Source: Chara braunii
Taxonomy: Eukaryota > Streptophyta > Charophyceae > Charales > Characeae
Assembly (NCBI GenBank): GCA_003427395.1
Contig: BFEA01000388.1
Span: 278,159-305,517 of the forward strand
DNA length: 27,359 nt
Direction of reading: 5' to 3'
The notes beneath the pieces were generated by a model. It had not been told where the DNA came from, did no database searches, and saw only the letters and a list, made by a program, of their open reading frames with translations. Shown here one piece after another: positions 17,222-25,527 of this stretch (positions within the stretch are counted from its first letter, which is position 1; each line of letters begins with the position of its first letter). The position numbers were made by a program, and so were the translations under genes.

Positions 17222-17266
17222 ATTAGAACCGATACCACACTCGATCTTAGCTAAAAGGCTGAGTTT
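17222..17266 (-). pseudogene. Diverged U2 snRNA 5' fragment
   Basis: The minus strand reads CTCAGCCTTTTAGCTAAGAT then CGAGTGTGGTATCGGTTCTA. It aligns with U2 CTCGGCCTTTTGGCTAAGAT, CAAGTGTAGTATCTGTTCTT with about six substitutions. The branch-site recognition element is mutated (GTGGTA for GTAGTA), so it cannot serve as U2. It is older than the copy at 14122-14377. Confidence 0.75.
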
Positions 17267-17517
17267 GTAATTCTCTCGGTATACTCGTACTCGTTTGGAT
17301 AGATGTTATGATATTCTCCCTAAGGCTTGTCTTGTGGTGTGGTTGGACATCATACCATTCGTGAGCACTAAGGACTTCCCATAACTTATCTGGGTCGCAA
17401 TTGCACCAAATTCAGTGGAGAAAGTCCCGTGTAAGTATTGCTGCCGTTAGTTCACTCCGCATGAGAGGACGCAAAATTTGGTGCCACGTCTGTATGGAGG
17501 CCCCTCTAGCCAAGAGG
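17267..17517. other. No feature recognised
   Basis: Unique-looking sequence before the tetranucleotide array. No gene was seen. Confidence 0.45.
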
Positions 17518-17830
17518 TAAACAGGTAGGCACGTAGGTAGGTAGGTGGGTTGGTATGTAGGTAGGTAGCTAGCTCAGGAGGGAGGGATGTAGGTGGGTGG
17601 GTAGGTAGGCAGGCAGGGAGGGAGGTAGGGAGGCAAGAAAGGGTAGGTAGGTAGGAGGGTAGGTCATGTAGGTAGGTAGTAGGTAGGTGGGTAGGTGGGT
17701 AGGTAGGTGGGTGGGTGGGTAGGTAGGTAGGTAGGTAGGTAGGTAGGTAGGTAGGTAGGTAGGCAGGCAGGCAGGGAGGGAGGGGGAGAGGGAGGCAAGA
17801 AAGGGTAGCTAGGTGTGTAGGTAGGTAGGT
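17518..17830. repeat. Imperfect GGTA/GGCA/GGGA tetranucleotide array
   Basis: Long runs of GGTA mix with GGTG, GGCA and GGGA units and contain two copies of GGGAGGCAAGAAAGGGTAG. The same 19-bp spacer is embedded in the separate array at 18468-18692, so the two arrays share an origin. Confidence 0.95.
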
Positions 17831-17910
17831 CGGTGGCTCAGTGGTTAGGGCACCGGTTGTCTATGCGCATTGTGGTCTGAGGTTATGGGATCGAAACTCC
17901 ACACCTCTGC
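17830..17910 (+). mobile_element. tRNA-like SINE head
   Basis: GGTGGCTCAGTGGTTAGGGC fits an A box. GGTTATGGGATCGAAACTCC, about 45 nt on, fits a B box. The stems of a tRNA are not kept. The 3' end of the element is not clear; no A tail was found before 18160. It lies exactly between two related tetranucleotide arrays. Confidence 0.6.
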
Positions 17911-18204
17911 GCAGAGACACCGGCGGGCGTTTACATAACACACGGTCGCTTGCATGCCCCCTCGGGCTGACGCAGGTACAAGCTATTACAGACACTGCCT
18001 GCGCACCATCCAAGGGATTGTATGTTGGGTCCTGGCCTATGAGGGGTTTGCCTGATACAGTTGATGGTCTAATGGGGATACAGGAAGTTGAACGGGTTTG
18101 TGGATAAGACTGCTCATGTGTGTTGGTTACCCTAGGCTCTGCTTTGTTGGGGGGGGAAGGACCTTAGGTGGGATGGGGTCCCATTTGGGGGGAGGGTTGG
18201 CTTG

Positions 18205-18335
18205 GGACAAGCTCTGCTGGAGGATATCGGTGGGGAACCTGCAGCAGTGGATTGCCGTAAAGGATCCCGGAAGGAGGGGTGTTAGTAGACAGACTCTGGT
18301 GGAGGAAATCGTTGGCGAACCTGCAGTAGGGGGGC
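18205..18335. repeat. Two-copy tandem repeat, period about 81 bp
   Basis: CTCTGCTGGAGGATATCGGT-GGGGAACCTGCAG at 18211 and CTCTGGTGGAGGAAATCGTT-GGCGAACCTGCAG at 18292. No coding content was recognised in 17911-18467. Confidence 0.8.
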
Positions 18336-18467
18336 GCTGTCTGAGGGGGATCCTCCAAGATAGGATGGTCTGCGTCCCATGAATAAATTTTATTAGTTGC
18401 TGACTGTAGATAGGTACCTGTTATGGGTCCAGAAACCGACCTCTACAACACCTTGGACTTAAAAAAA

Positions 18468-18692
18468 AGGTCAGGGATGGAGGTAGGGAGGCAAGAAAGG
18501 GTAGGCAGGCAGGAAGGGAGGGAGGTGGGGAGGCAAGAAAGGGTAGGTAGGTAGGTAGGTAGGTAGGTAGGTAGGTAGGTAGGTAGGTAGGTAGGTAGGT
18601 AGGTAGGTAGGTACGAAGGGAGGGAGAGAGGGAGGGAGGGAGGGAGGGAGNGGGAGGGAGGGAGGGAGGGAGGGAGGGAGGGAGGGAGGGAG
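18468..18692. repeat. GGTA then GGGA tetranucleotide array with single-N join
   Basis: Two AGGCAAGAAAGGGTAGG spacers precede about 15 GGTA units (to 18613) and then GGGA units. The single ambiguous base at 18651 lies inside the GGGA run, so the copy number there is unreliable. Confidence 0.95.
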
Positions 18693-19296
18693 GAAAGAAG
18701 ATGACCACCCAAAGTATAGCATAACTGACAGTGTCACAAGTAACTAGCAAAAGAAGTCTGTGAGCATGAATGCATTTGTAAGTTGGGAGTGCTTGCCTGA
18801 TCCAGAGCATGTGGTCAATATCATGATTCAGTCATTCTGGATTATCTGTCAAGTTTCGAATTGTTGGCTCGATAGTCTTAAGGACTGATTACAGTGATTA
18901 GTGTCATGTCATAAGATCATGGCTCATTTGAAAATTGAAGTTCAAAGTTTGCACTTTAAAGTTTAAACACAATAACTTTTTTTGAACATGTTTCTCCCCC
19001 TTCTTTTTATTTACTTCATGTAAAAAGGAAAGGAAATAAAATAAAATTAAAACGAAGGGACGCAAGGTATATAGATAAGAAGAGTTCAAAAAGGAAACAC
19101 AACTGAAAGTAATCACTGCACTGTGATTTGCACAATTTACCTCCGACTTATATCACACCGTCATAATTCCTGTTTTTTGTAATTAAGAGTTGTCCAAATT
19201 CTCAAGTTGTAAAATATGAAATATAGAAATAAAGAAACGACTGCTGTTTCTCTGAAAACAATCCATCATATTCCCCCGTAGCCTCGTACTAACCCG

Positions 19297-19301
<5 letters not shown>
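18693..19301. other. AT-rich sequence upstream of the first supported exon
   Basis: No exon could be identified. The missing 5' exon of the methyltransferase gene could lie here or further left; a short initial exon cannot be picked out by eye. AACTTTTTTTGAAC near 18974 and TTTAAAGTTTAAAC near 18956 are AT-rich palindromes. Confidence 0.45.
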
Positions 19302-19386
<85 letters not shown>

Positions 19387-19416
19387 CGTGTGTGTGTGCA
19401 TGTGTGTGTGTGTGTG
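19302..19416. repeat. Compound microsatellite (CT)n (TG)n
   Basis: About 40 CT units (19302-19381) are followed by TG repeats (19385-19416). On the plus strand this forms a long pyrimidine tract ending about 30 nt before the acceptor of the first supported exon, where it could act in splicing. Confidence 0.95.
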
Positions 19417-19445
19417 GTTGCTTGCATGGGCACTGCTGACATCAG

Positions 19446-19558
19446 GAGAGCGAGGACTGCAGACTTCTTATTGGAAAGAACACACGGAGTCTTTGTCCAT
19501 CGAGGCAATGATGCTTGACAGCCAGGCATCCAAGTTAGACAAGGAGGAGAGGCCAGAG
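19446..19558 (+). CDS. PEAMT: Phosphoethanolamine N-methyltransferase, N-terminal exon
   Basis: The enzyme performs the AdoMet-dependent N-methylations that turn phosphoethanolamine into phosphocholine for phosphatidylcholine synthesis in the cytosol. The exon reads [18 protein letters not shown] then [19 protein letters not shown], almost identical to the conserved start of plant enzymes (ER-Q-YW-EHS...[16 protein letters not shown], about residues 8-40 of ~490). The donor is GAG|GTCAGT. Two acceptors are possible: CATCAG (exon from 19446), which includes the conserved ER-Q, or CTGCAG (exon from 19463, phase 0). I prefer 19446 because ER-Q is conserved. The initiator exon is not seen. Confidence 0.88.
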
Positions 19559-21240
19559 GTCAGTGGGACAAAAAAAGCTGACAGTGTGCGCTCGCTCAGT
19601 TCCGAGTTCAATTTTTGGTGCATCCAACCCAATTGGGTCCTTGCTTTACTGATCATTGATCAAGATGAAAAAACGGCGATGTTTGCTCCTAGTAGCAGGC
19701 TAAAAGTGCTGTAGAGTTGGAAGTTGGAATTGGCAGAATAGTACGTCGGGTGGTGGTCATGACGATGATGACGGAGCTGCGTTTGTGCGACTTTCAAATC
19801 AGATTCTGCGTTCGTGCGACTTTGGATCTGTGTTTGCGCAACTTTGGATGCTCCTAGTTTCGCCAGATCACGGAATACATACGTATATGACCTTCCCGGA
19901 GAAGGACTGAGTTTGTGAGTGAAGTGTGAGGCTTGCTCTCGAGTACGAGGAAGAAAGGGAAGATCAAGTGAAATCTGAAAAAGGCTTATTGCATTCTATC
20001 TGCAATCATTGTGTAAGGAAAGAAAGAAGGAACTTCAAGCAAGTCGTAGAGGGGTTGTGGCAACTTGTGGGCTTGGGGGCGATGGTGGTCGGCCCGGGGG
20101 GTAAGGGGGGGGGAGGGGGGTAGACGGGGACGGCACAAACCCCAATCTTGGGGCTTAAATCAAGAATAAACTTGAAGAAAGAACAGTTTTTATTGTTCTT
20201 TGTCCTTGCCCTCTCCCCATGGCCGTGTTCAGTTGATGTTCCGTGGGAGAGGTGCGATCGGCTTTAGTCAGATGGCAAGGACAATGCTTGTCGGCTCCAT
20301 CTGTCATTACTAAATCTTGAGTCGACAGGCATTGCTTCAAAGAAGAAGATTCTGAAGAGGAGGTGGAGAAGGAGGAGGAGGATGGCAACAATCACTGCGA
20401 TGATGACGATGACGATGGTGAGAAGAAAGAGGAGGAAAAGGAAGAGGGGAAGGAAAAGAGGGAGAGTTGAGATACGCTGAGTTGGACGGCAAGAATCATG
20501 ATGGCGATGATGATAAGAAAAAAAAAGGGCAACGAAGGGGAGAGCGGGAGCAACAGACGGAAAGACGAGGTTGCCTTAGTGTAATCTGAGGTGGAAGAGG
20601 AGTATTGTGGCATGTCGGAGGACCCTGCTCACATTCAGGTCGAGGGCCCAGACACCTTTTGGGGCGGAGGGGGCCAGGGTACACCTTGGCCGCCGCGCAT
20701 CATCCCGCACCTACGGGCAGTCCTGACTTCACATTACTCTTATTCTGTTTTTTGTATCAATAGTTGGCTGAATTTTGTCATCAACGAGGACGGGGGACGT
20801 ACGATATGGAGGAGAAAGGGGGGGGAGGGGGGGGAAGGGAGCACAATTTGTCTTGTGTTGGCACTCAGTCTGCTATAATTAGGGAGGAAGAGGGAGCAGG
20901 GGAAGAGAGGTCGAAGGAGAAGTGAGGAAAAGGAGAGCAGAGGAGGAGGAGCAGAAGGGAGGAGAGAGGACAGATACTAGATAGAAGACAAGAAACACAA
21001 CAAGTCTTCGAGAGAATGGACGGGGACGCCTCACACTTGCTAACATTGTGATGTGTATTTAGTATTTACTCTCCAGGACCTATGTTTGACTTTGTGCTGT
21101 CACTGCTGTGGTACGGAAGCTCCTTTTTTTTCTTTTTTTTTTCCAATGATTATTGTGACACTGAGGCTCCTATGTTTGTGTTTGTGCTGTTTGCTGCATA
21201 AATTAAATGGGGCTGTTTTGTCTTGTCCTGCCCACTACAG
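19559..21240 (+). other. Intron of the methyltransferase gene, 1,682 nt
   Basis: GT at 19559, AG at 21239-21240. Contents: G runs at 20092-20121; a strongly purine-rich stretch (GAGGAGGAGGAT, GATGATGACGATGACG) at 20339-20470; GGGGGGAGGGG near 20820; and AGGAGGAG tracts at 20881-20975. These look like low-complexity sequence, not exons, although the acidic/basic reading of 20339-20470 could mislead gene finders. TTTTTTTCTTTTTTTTTTCC at 21123-21143 lies about 100 nt before the acceptor. Confidence 0.75.
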
Positions 21241-21378
21241 ATATTGGGCATGCTACCGGACTTCAAGGACAAACATGTTCTAGAGCTGGGGGCTGGCCTT
21301 GGACGATTCACTGTTCCCTTAGCCAAAGACGCTGCCCATGTCACCGCGGTCGACTTTATCGAGAAGGTCATTATGAAG
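21241..21378 (+). CDS. PEAMT: Phosphoethanolamine N-methyltransferase, AdoMet-binding exon
   Basis: The 138-nt exon (46 codons, phase 0 at both ends) has acceptor CCCACTACAG and donor AAG|GTATAT. It encodes ILGMLPDF-KDKH followed by methyltransferase motif I, VLELGAGLGRFT, then PLAKDAAHVTAVDFIEKVIMK. VLELGAGxGRFT is the glycine-rich AdoMet-binding loop of the first catalytic domain, and the acidic residue in AVDF binds the ribose. It continues directly from DKEERPE of the previous exon, as in plants ([13 protein letters not shown]...). No frameshift or stop is seen. It matches residues about 41-86 of the plant enzyme. Confidence 0.93.
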
Positions 21379-21394
21379 GTATATATATATATAT

Positions 21395-21444
21395 AGGGTT
21401 CAGCCTCCTGATGAGTCGGTGAAACTCCAACGAAACAGTTTGTC
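21395..21444 (+). ncRNA. Hammerhead ribozyme-like core in an intron
   Basis: CTGATGA (21408-21414) is followed by a stem II, GTCGG / CCAAC (21415-21419, 21427-21431), with one C-A mismatch that a single CpG transition (CCGAC to CCAAC) would explain. Then come GAAA (21432-21435), a minimal 3-bp stem III (ACA / TGT with loop GTT) and the cleavage triplet GTC (21442-21444). This order is a type I hammerhead with a tiny stem III, as known from Penelope-like retroelements. Stem I is the weak point: GGGTTCAGCCTC upstream does not pair with ACAGCCCC downstream. It may be a decayed ribozyme. An alternative long stem III is AAACAG with CTGTTT at 21510-21515. Confidence 0.6.
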
Positions 21445-21949
21445 ACAGCCCCTCATTTGTTGTCCTCTTCTCCCTCAGAGTCTCTGCCTACGGTTTACTG
21501 TAGGCAGCTCTGTTTGACTATATATAAACTATTATAATATATTATATAGCTTTCTCGAATGAATCTGGTCACAATTGCAATCCAGGACCTATGCATCCAT
21601 CCGGCAGGGTTAGAATTAATGTGTTTGCTGTTTGCTGTGGATTTTGTCAGTCATAAAAATTCAAAATCATCACAGACAAATTGAAAAAAATGGCAAAAAA
21701 AAAAAAAAAAAAAAGTCAAAATGATAAAATAGGTTTCGTAAATGATTTAATGTCAAACCAGTGACGGTACACGAAACCGGCCATTTTTGTTGTATTCTCT
21801 TTGCTCCTCTTTTTCACAGATTAATAGCCCACAGTTTGTGGGGATACCTGGGCGGCGAATGAATGGTGCAGATGTAGAGCTGCTGATCTAGTCACAGATT
21901 AATAGCCCGAAAATCCTGCCCTGTGGACAAATGCCTACCGGCTAATATG

Positions 21950-22510
21950 TGACATTTTGGGGGGGAAGGAAAGCGGGGAAGGGGGAGGGGTGGGGGGTGG
22001 AAGGGGCTGAGGGCAGTCGAAGGAGGTACAGTGTGGAAATGTCTGCTTGCTATTCGGCTTGGGGCCTGTGTGACTTATTGGCCGAGAGGGAGGAGAGGGT
22101 GGGGAGTGGTGGAAGGGGGAAGGCGGAATGCGAAAGCGGAATGCGAATTCAAAGCGGAAAAGGTCGGTTGGAGGGGGCTGCCGTGCCAAAAATGACTACT
22201 CAGGATTTGGCTTTGGGGCTATGTGACTTATCGGGCGTGGGATGGAGCTGGGGCGGGGGCGTTCCGAAGGCGTAAAAGGGGGGCTGGAATTTGGGAGGGG
22301 CTCCCGCGCAGCAATGTCTACTTGATATTGGGGCTTGGAGAGGAATTTGGGAGCTGAGAAATGTTACTCGGGGGCTATGTGACTTATTGGGGGTGGGTTT
22401 GAGGTGGGGGGCTCGGAAGAGTTAAAGGGGGCTCCGGCAGAAGGGGCTCCCGCGCAGCAATGATAGTGGGCTTCGGGGAGGAGGAAATTTGGGAGCACAG
22501 AAATGTTACG
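21950..22510. repeat. Intronic G-rich repeat, units of about 150 bp
   Basis: The anchor TATGTGACTTAT-GGG (variants TGTGTGACTTATTGG, ATGTGACATTTTGGG) recurs near 21949, 22069, 22222 and 22376. AATGTCTRCTTG occurs at 22038 and 22313, and GGGGCTCCCGCGCAGCAATG occurs at 22297 and 22444. The units are diverged. Many G runs give quadruplex potential on the plus (coding) strand. Confidence 0.7.
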
Positions 22511-22781
22511 GCCTCCCAACTTCCTCCCCCAACCCCAATATGTCAACATAGACTAAGTACATCGTCCCCAAAATCATGTCAGTGCAGAAAGCCACGATCT
22601 GCGTAGTCAAACTCTCTGTTCTTCTAGCGAAGGATGTGTAAACCTTCTCTGAGACTCCGTGTTCTGTTGTACTCTGTTCTTTGAGGACTCTGTGACCTTT
22701 CCTTGAGTGTTCTGTTGCATTTTCTCCGACAATAAGTGGTTTGTTAGCGACAATGTGCTGTGCCGACTCGTTAGGGAAGGA

Positions 22782-22853
22782 GAGGGGGAGGGAGGGAGGG
22801 AGGGAGGGAGGGAGGGAGGGAGGGAGGGAGGGAGGGAGGGAGGGAGGAAGGAA
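22782..22853. repeat. (GGGA)n microsatellite
   Basis: About 17 GGGA units lie within the intron. Its complement gives proline/serine/leucine open frames on the minus strand that are not genes. Confidence 0.95.
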
Positions 22854-23131
22854 GCCAAACTGTTTGAAAGTTGACACTCGTTGAGAGTGTTGTCATTAAA
22901 ATTTGCAGCTGGAGTGGAGACTTGTCTGTTTTTCTGAGACTCAAAACTTGTGTGAGGTGTTTGGTGTTCTGAGATTCAGACTTGTGTGAGTGAGTGGGTT
23001 GGAATTCATCAGACTCGGTCAAAAAGTTTCAGTCTCAACGTTTTTTTTTTTCCTGAGTGGTGGTGGTGTAACCGTTTGTATTTTTTTCTAAGGCAACCTT
23101 TTTTTTTTTGTTTTTTTCTGACTGGGTGCAG

Positions 23132-23269
23132 AATAAGGAGCAAAATGAGCATCTCGGGAACATCGATTTCAAGTGCGCAGATGTGGCGTCTAAGGACTTC
23201 CAGATTGAGCCCTCCTCCATGGATCTGGTCTTCACCAACTGGCTGCTCATGTACCTCGGAGATGACGAG
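23132..23269 (+). CDS. PEAMT: Phosphoethanolamine N-methyltransferase, exon with motifs II and III
   Basis: This exon is also 138 nt and phase 0 at both ends, with acceptor GGGTGCAG and donor GAG|GTAAGC. It encodes NKEQNEHLGNIDF, KCADVASKDFQIEPSSM and DLVFTNWLLMYLGDDE. These correspond to the plant N...GH--NV-F-CADVTSPDL and D-IFSNWLLMYLSD-E blocks (about residues 87-132). CADV contains the acidic residue region contacting the AdoMet adenine, and NWLLMYL is specific to this family. The next expected block (AERM--W-K-GGY-FFRESCF) was not found in the remaining 4 kb, so the following intron is longer than 4,090 nt or the gene is broken. Confidence 0.93.
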
Positions 23270-23708
23270 GTAAGCATGCACTTGGTCGCTATTCAAGTTA
23301 TGGTTCGCAGTCTTTGTCCACATTTGGACACCCATATACACATGATGACACTGGTGCTGCCGCTGAGTCGCTGACATTTCCCCTCTGCTGTAACCGTTGC
23401 GCTCTGCACGCGGGGATCATGGTGATCTTCATGGTGTTTGCTAAAGTCTTTCCTACCCCCTCAACGTCTCACTGCGCGCGTTTAGTTTTTCTGGCATTGA
23501 ATTTTTCTATCCCTCTTTTCTAAAGGACCAGTATGCCCTAGCCTAGCCTCTTTTCATCATCATGATGCCGGATTCGGCGAACTGTGCGCCAAGCCTTGCC
23601 CAGCTTCCAGCTGCACACTTTTTTTTTTCTGGCGTCACAAGCCATTGTGGGCTGGCATGGGGTGGCAACCCCGAGCCCCTGAGATTTTCAGATAGGCTCG
23701 ATTTTTCC
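23270..23708 (+). other. Start of the next intron, no further exon recognised
   Basis: The donor GTAAGC is at 23270. No coding block of the methyltransferase was found. There is a short T run at 23620-23629 and no other recognisable element. Confidence 0.5.
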
Positions 23709-23912
23709 AGTCCTTCCGCTGGCGCTGGGGGTATATACTGCAGCTGCGGTATGTTTTGAGGATCATTCTTCATTTGCACAGTTTGGAGTACGTGCGTGTT
23801 GAGTCTGCGTTAGAGCTGCGCTGTCCTTTCCAGCTCCATCTCTTATCTCCATCTCCGTCATCCCTTCGTCTTGATCCTGACGGAACACCATCCCCGGCGG
23901 GTCCGTCACATT
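23709..23912 (-). mobile_element. LINE 3'-end fragment (second copy)
   Basis: It aligns in the same orientation with 3456-3640 through GCATTTGCACA-TTGGAGTACG, TGCGTGTTGAGTCTGCGT, AGAGCTGCGCTGTCC, CCAGCTCCATCTC, TTGATCCTGACGGA and CGGCGGGTCC. Only the last ~200 bp of the LINE are present, so this is a strongly 5'-truncated insertion in the presumed intron. Confidence 0.8.
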
Positions 23913-24216
23913 CTAGTACTTGCTAGGCTTCCCACTCCATGATGTTGCGTCCTCGGAGTCGTCTGTCTCAGAGGTTTGAACCTTTGTCTTGTCTTCTGTG
24001 AATCTTTTGAGTGCAGTTATGATAAAGAGGATTTTAAGTCCTTTTGAAATTCCTTCTTGTGAGTCTCTCGCTCTACGTCTGCCTGTTCATGGAGAATCGA
24101 ACTCTTGTCTTCTTCTTCGAGTCCTTGAATTACCTCTAAGTCCCAAGTCCTCTTGAGTCTTTCTAAGCCATTGCCGCCTCTTTGGTGACTCTTCTGAGAC
24201 CTTACAGATTGAATTT
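23913..24216. other. No feature recognised
   Basis: CTT/GAGTC-rich sequence (TCGAGTCCTTGA, CTTGAGTCTTTC) without a recognisable gene or element. Confidence 0.45.
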
Positions 24217-24227
24217 CCTCTTTTTTT

Positions 24228-24258
<31 letters not shown>

Positions 24259-24372
24259 CGGGCTGCACCGTAATACTACTACTGTCTGCGTCTTCCTCCC
24301 GTCAGGATTTGAACTCGTGCCCTGTTCGTTCACAGGATTAGCACTCACTGCACAGCCACATGCTGTGGGGAA
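24217..24372 (-). mobile_element. tRNA-derived SINE with poly(A) tail
   Basis: The minus strand reads ATGTGGCTGTGCAGTGAGTG (A-box region), then GCACGAGTTCAAATCCTGAC (B box, GAGTTCAAATCC). A short body follows, ending GGTGCAGCCCG, then a C run and a 15-17-nt A tail (T run 24221-24237). The total is about 155 bp. A long G run (24238-24257 plus strand) inside it is likely unstable. Confidence 0.7.
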
Positions 24373-24477
24373 GTCTTCACAGTCGCCTCTCCTTACTTAC
24401 TTTCTTTGGGTTTTCTGAGCATTCAGCGTTTTCTGCGCTTTCTGCGCTTTGAGAGTTTTCTGACTGCAGTCTCAGAC

Positions 24478-24898
24478 TTAGGGGCTGATCCGACTACTGC
24501 TACGGAGCGTAGTCTACTGGTATTGACGGGATCCGACTACTCTCCGATTTCGTAGGTCTCCCCGTCGAGTTCGGCATCAAGTGAAAACAAAAGTGTACGT
24601 GGCAGGTGTTCCGCGACCCGCGGCAAAAAAGAAGTTGCCAAAATCGGTAGAAGCCAGCACCGTCCCCGCATCGAAAAAGGGTTTTTTTTTTTTTTTTTGG
24701 TTTTTCTTGTGTCCGGTGGTCCGCCTTCGTCTGTTCGATGCTGGGCCTGCATGCCCCCCCTACGATTACCCTGCACGAACTCCGAAAAAGTCCCGCCCCA
24801 ACCGGGCAAGTGGGATGCAATTTCGCTTTTTCGGTCCAACCGGCACGCGGTTCTTTTTGGTTCTCCCCTTCAAACGTAGTAGTCGGATCAGCCCCTTA
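24478..24898. mobile_element. PIF/Harbinger-type MITE with TTA target duplication (415 bp)
   Basis: The element 24481-24895 begins GGGGCTGATCCGACTACT and ends with its exact reverse complement (18 bp). TTA lies on both sides (24478-24480 and 24896-24898). A further GATCCGACTACT occurs just inside the left end (about 24529). Three-base TWA duplications and G-rich TIR starts are typical of PIF/Harbinger. No transposase is encoded; the open frames inside are short and overlap on both strands. Confidence 0.85.
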
Positions 24899-25000
24899 GT
24901 CTAGCACTTTTTTGGCTGATCTGTGGACGTAATTGCGTTTTGATGCATCCAGATCTGGATGTAAAAGATGTCAGATACAGAGGCAAAGTCCTCATGCGAC
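24899..25000. other. Short spacer between two MITEs
   Basis: About 100 bp separates the two elements. Nothing was recognised in it. Confidence 0.5.
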
Positions 25001-25527
25001 TAAGGCTTGGACCCCACAGGTTTCCGCCTAGGAAAAACTTTGCCGCGGAAAGTTTTCCAGTACCCCACAGGCTTGCGAAAAGTCCTTGGAAGGCCGTTTT
25101 CGTTTTCCAAAAGCCTGCTTCCGGAACCCCACACACCCGAAAACGCGGCCTGGGAAATGCCCCCTGTCGTGTTTTCACTCGGTTTCCGACCTGGAAACCA
25201 CTGCGGGAGGAAAAGTCGCCGCGATTTTGTGCAGACTGTTGAGGGTAGGGGGGAGGGCATGTCGTTCGGAAAAGGCAGCAGCCAATAGAGATGAAGAGTG
25301 CCACAAAAAAAAAAACAAAAAAAAAAAGGGAAAAAGAACAAAATAAACGAGTGCCAACCGAAAAGGCCAGCGATTGGCTCAACTGATTTCCAAAGGGTCT
25401 TCCAAGAGCATTTTGTCCTCTGCCATGGGTTCCCGGAAAAAGCATTTCCAAGGTTTCCGAAATCGTTCGCCCGTTTTCCAAGGGAAAACTGCTTTTCCAG
25501 GCGGAAACCTGTGGGGTCCAAGCCTAA
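25001..25527. mobile_element. PIF/Harbinger-type MITE with TAA target duplication (521 bp)
   Basis: The element 25004-25524 starts GGCTTGGACCCCACAGGTTT and continues CCGCCT; its right end is the exact reverse complement for 26 bp. TAA flanks it at 25001-25003 and 25525-25527. Further imperfect pairing (GGAAAGTTTTCC, TTCCAAAAGCC) extends inward. Motifs such as GGAAA-CC and TTTCCA recur many times inside, which creates open frames of up to 197 codons on both strands; these are not genes. Confidence 0.88.

Larger units (their letters stand above)
21379..23131 (+). other. Intron of the methyltransferase gene, 1,753 nt
   Basis: GT at 21379, AG at 23130-23131. It begins with (TA)8, holds a hammerhead-like core (21408-21444), a hairpin CTGCCTAC/GTAGGCAG (21485-21508), an AT-rich tract (21519-21550), an A run (21693-21714), a G-rich 150-bp repeat (21950-22510) and a GGGA array (22782-22853). 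T runs at 23041-23052 and 23099-23117 give a good polypyrimidine tract before the acceptor. I see no skipped exon, since the encoded protein is continuous across this intron. Confidence 0.75.

Noticed and set aside
17518-18692. Possible CRISPR-like regular array
   Set aside because: The units are tetranucleotides without unique spacers, and the DNA is eukaryotic.
18421-18810. Proline/serine/threonine/tyrosine-rich open frames
   Set aside because: Direct translation of GGTA and GGGA microsatellites.
19183-19529. Arg/Glu-rich open frame on the minus strand
   Set aside because: Translation of the (CT)n repeat.
20339-20480. Acidic/basic coding exon in the methyltransferase intron
   Set aside because: It is low-complexity purine sequence, and the enzyme is continuous without it.
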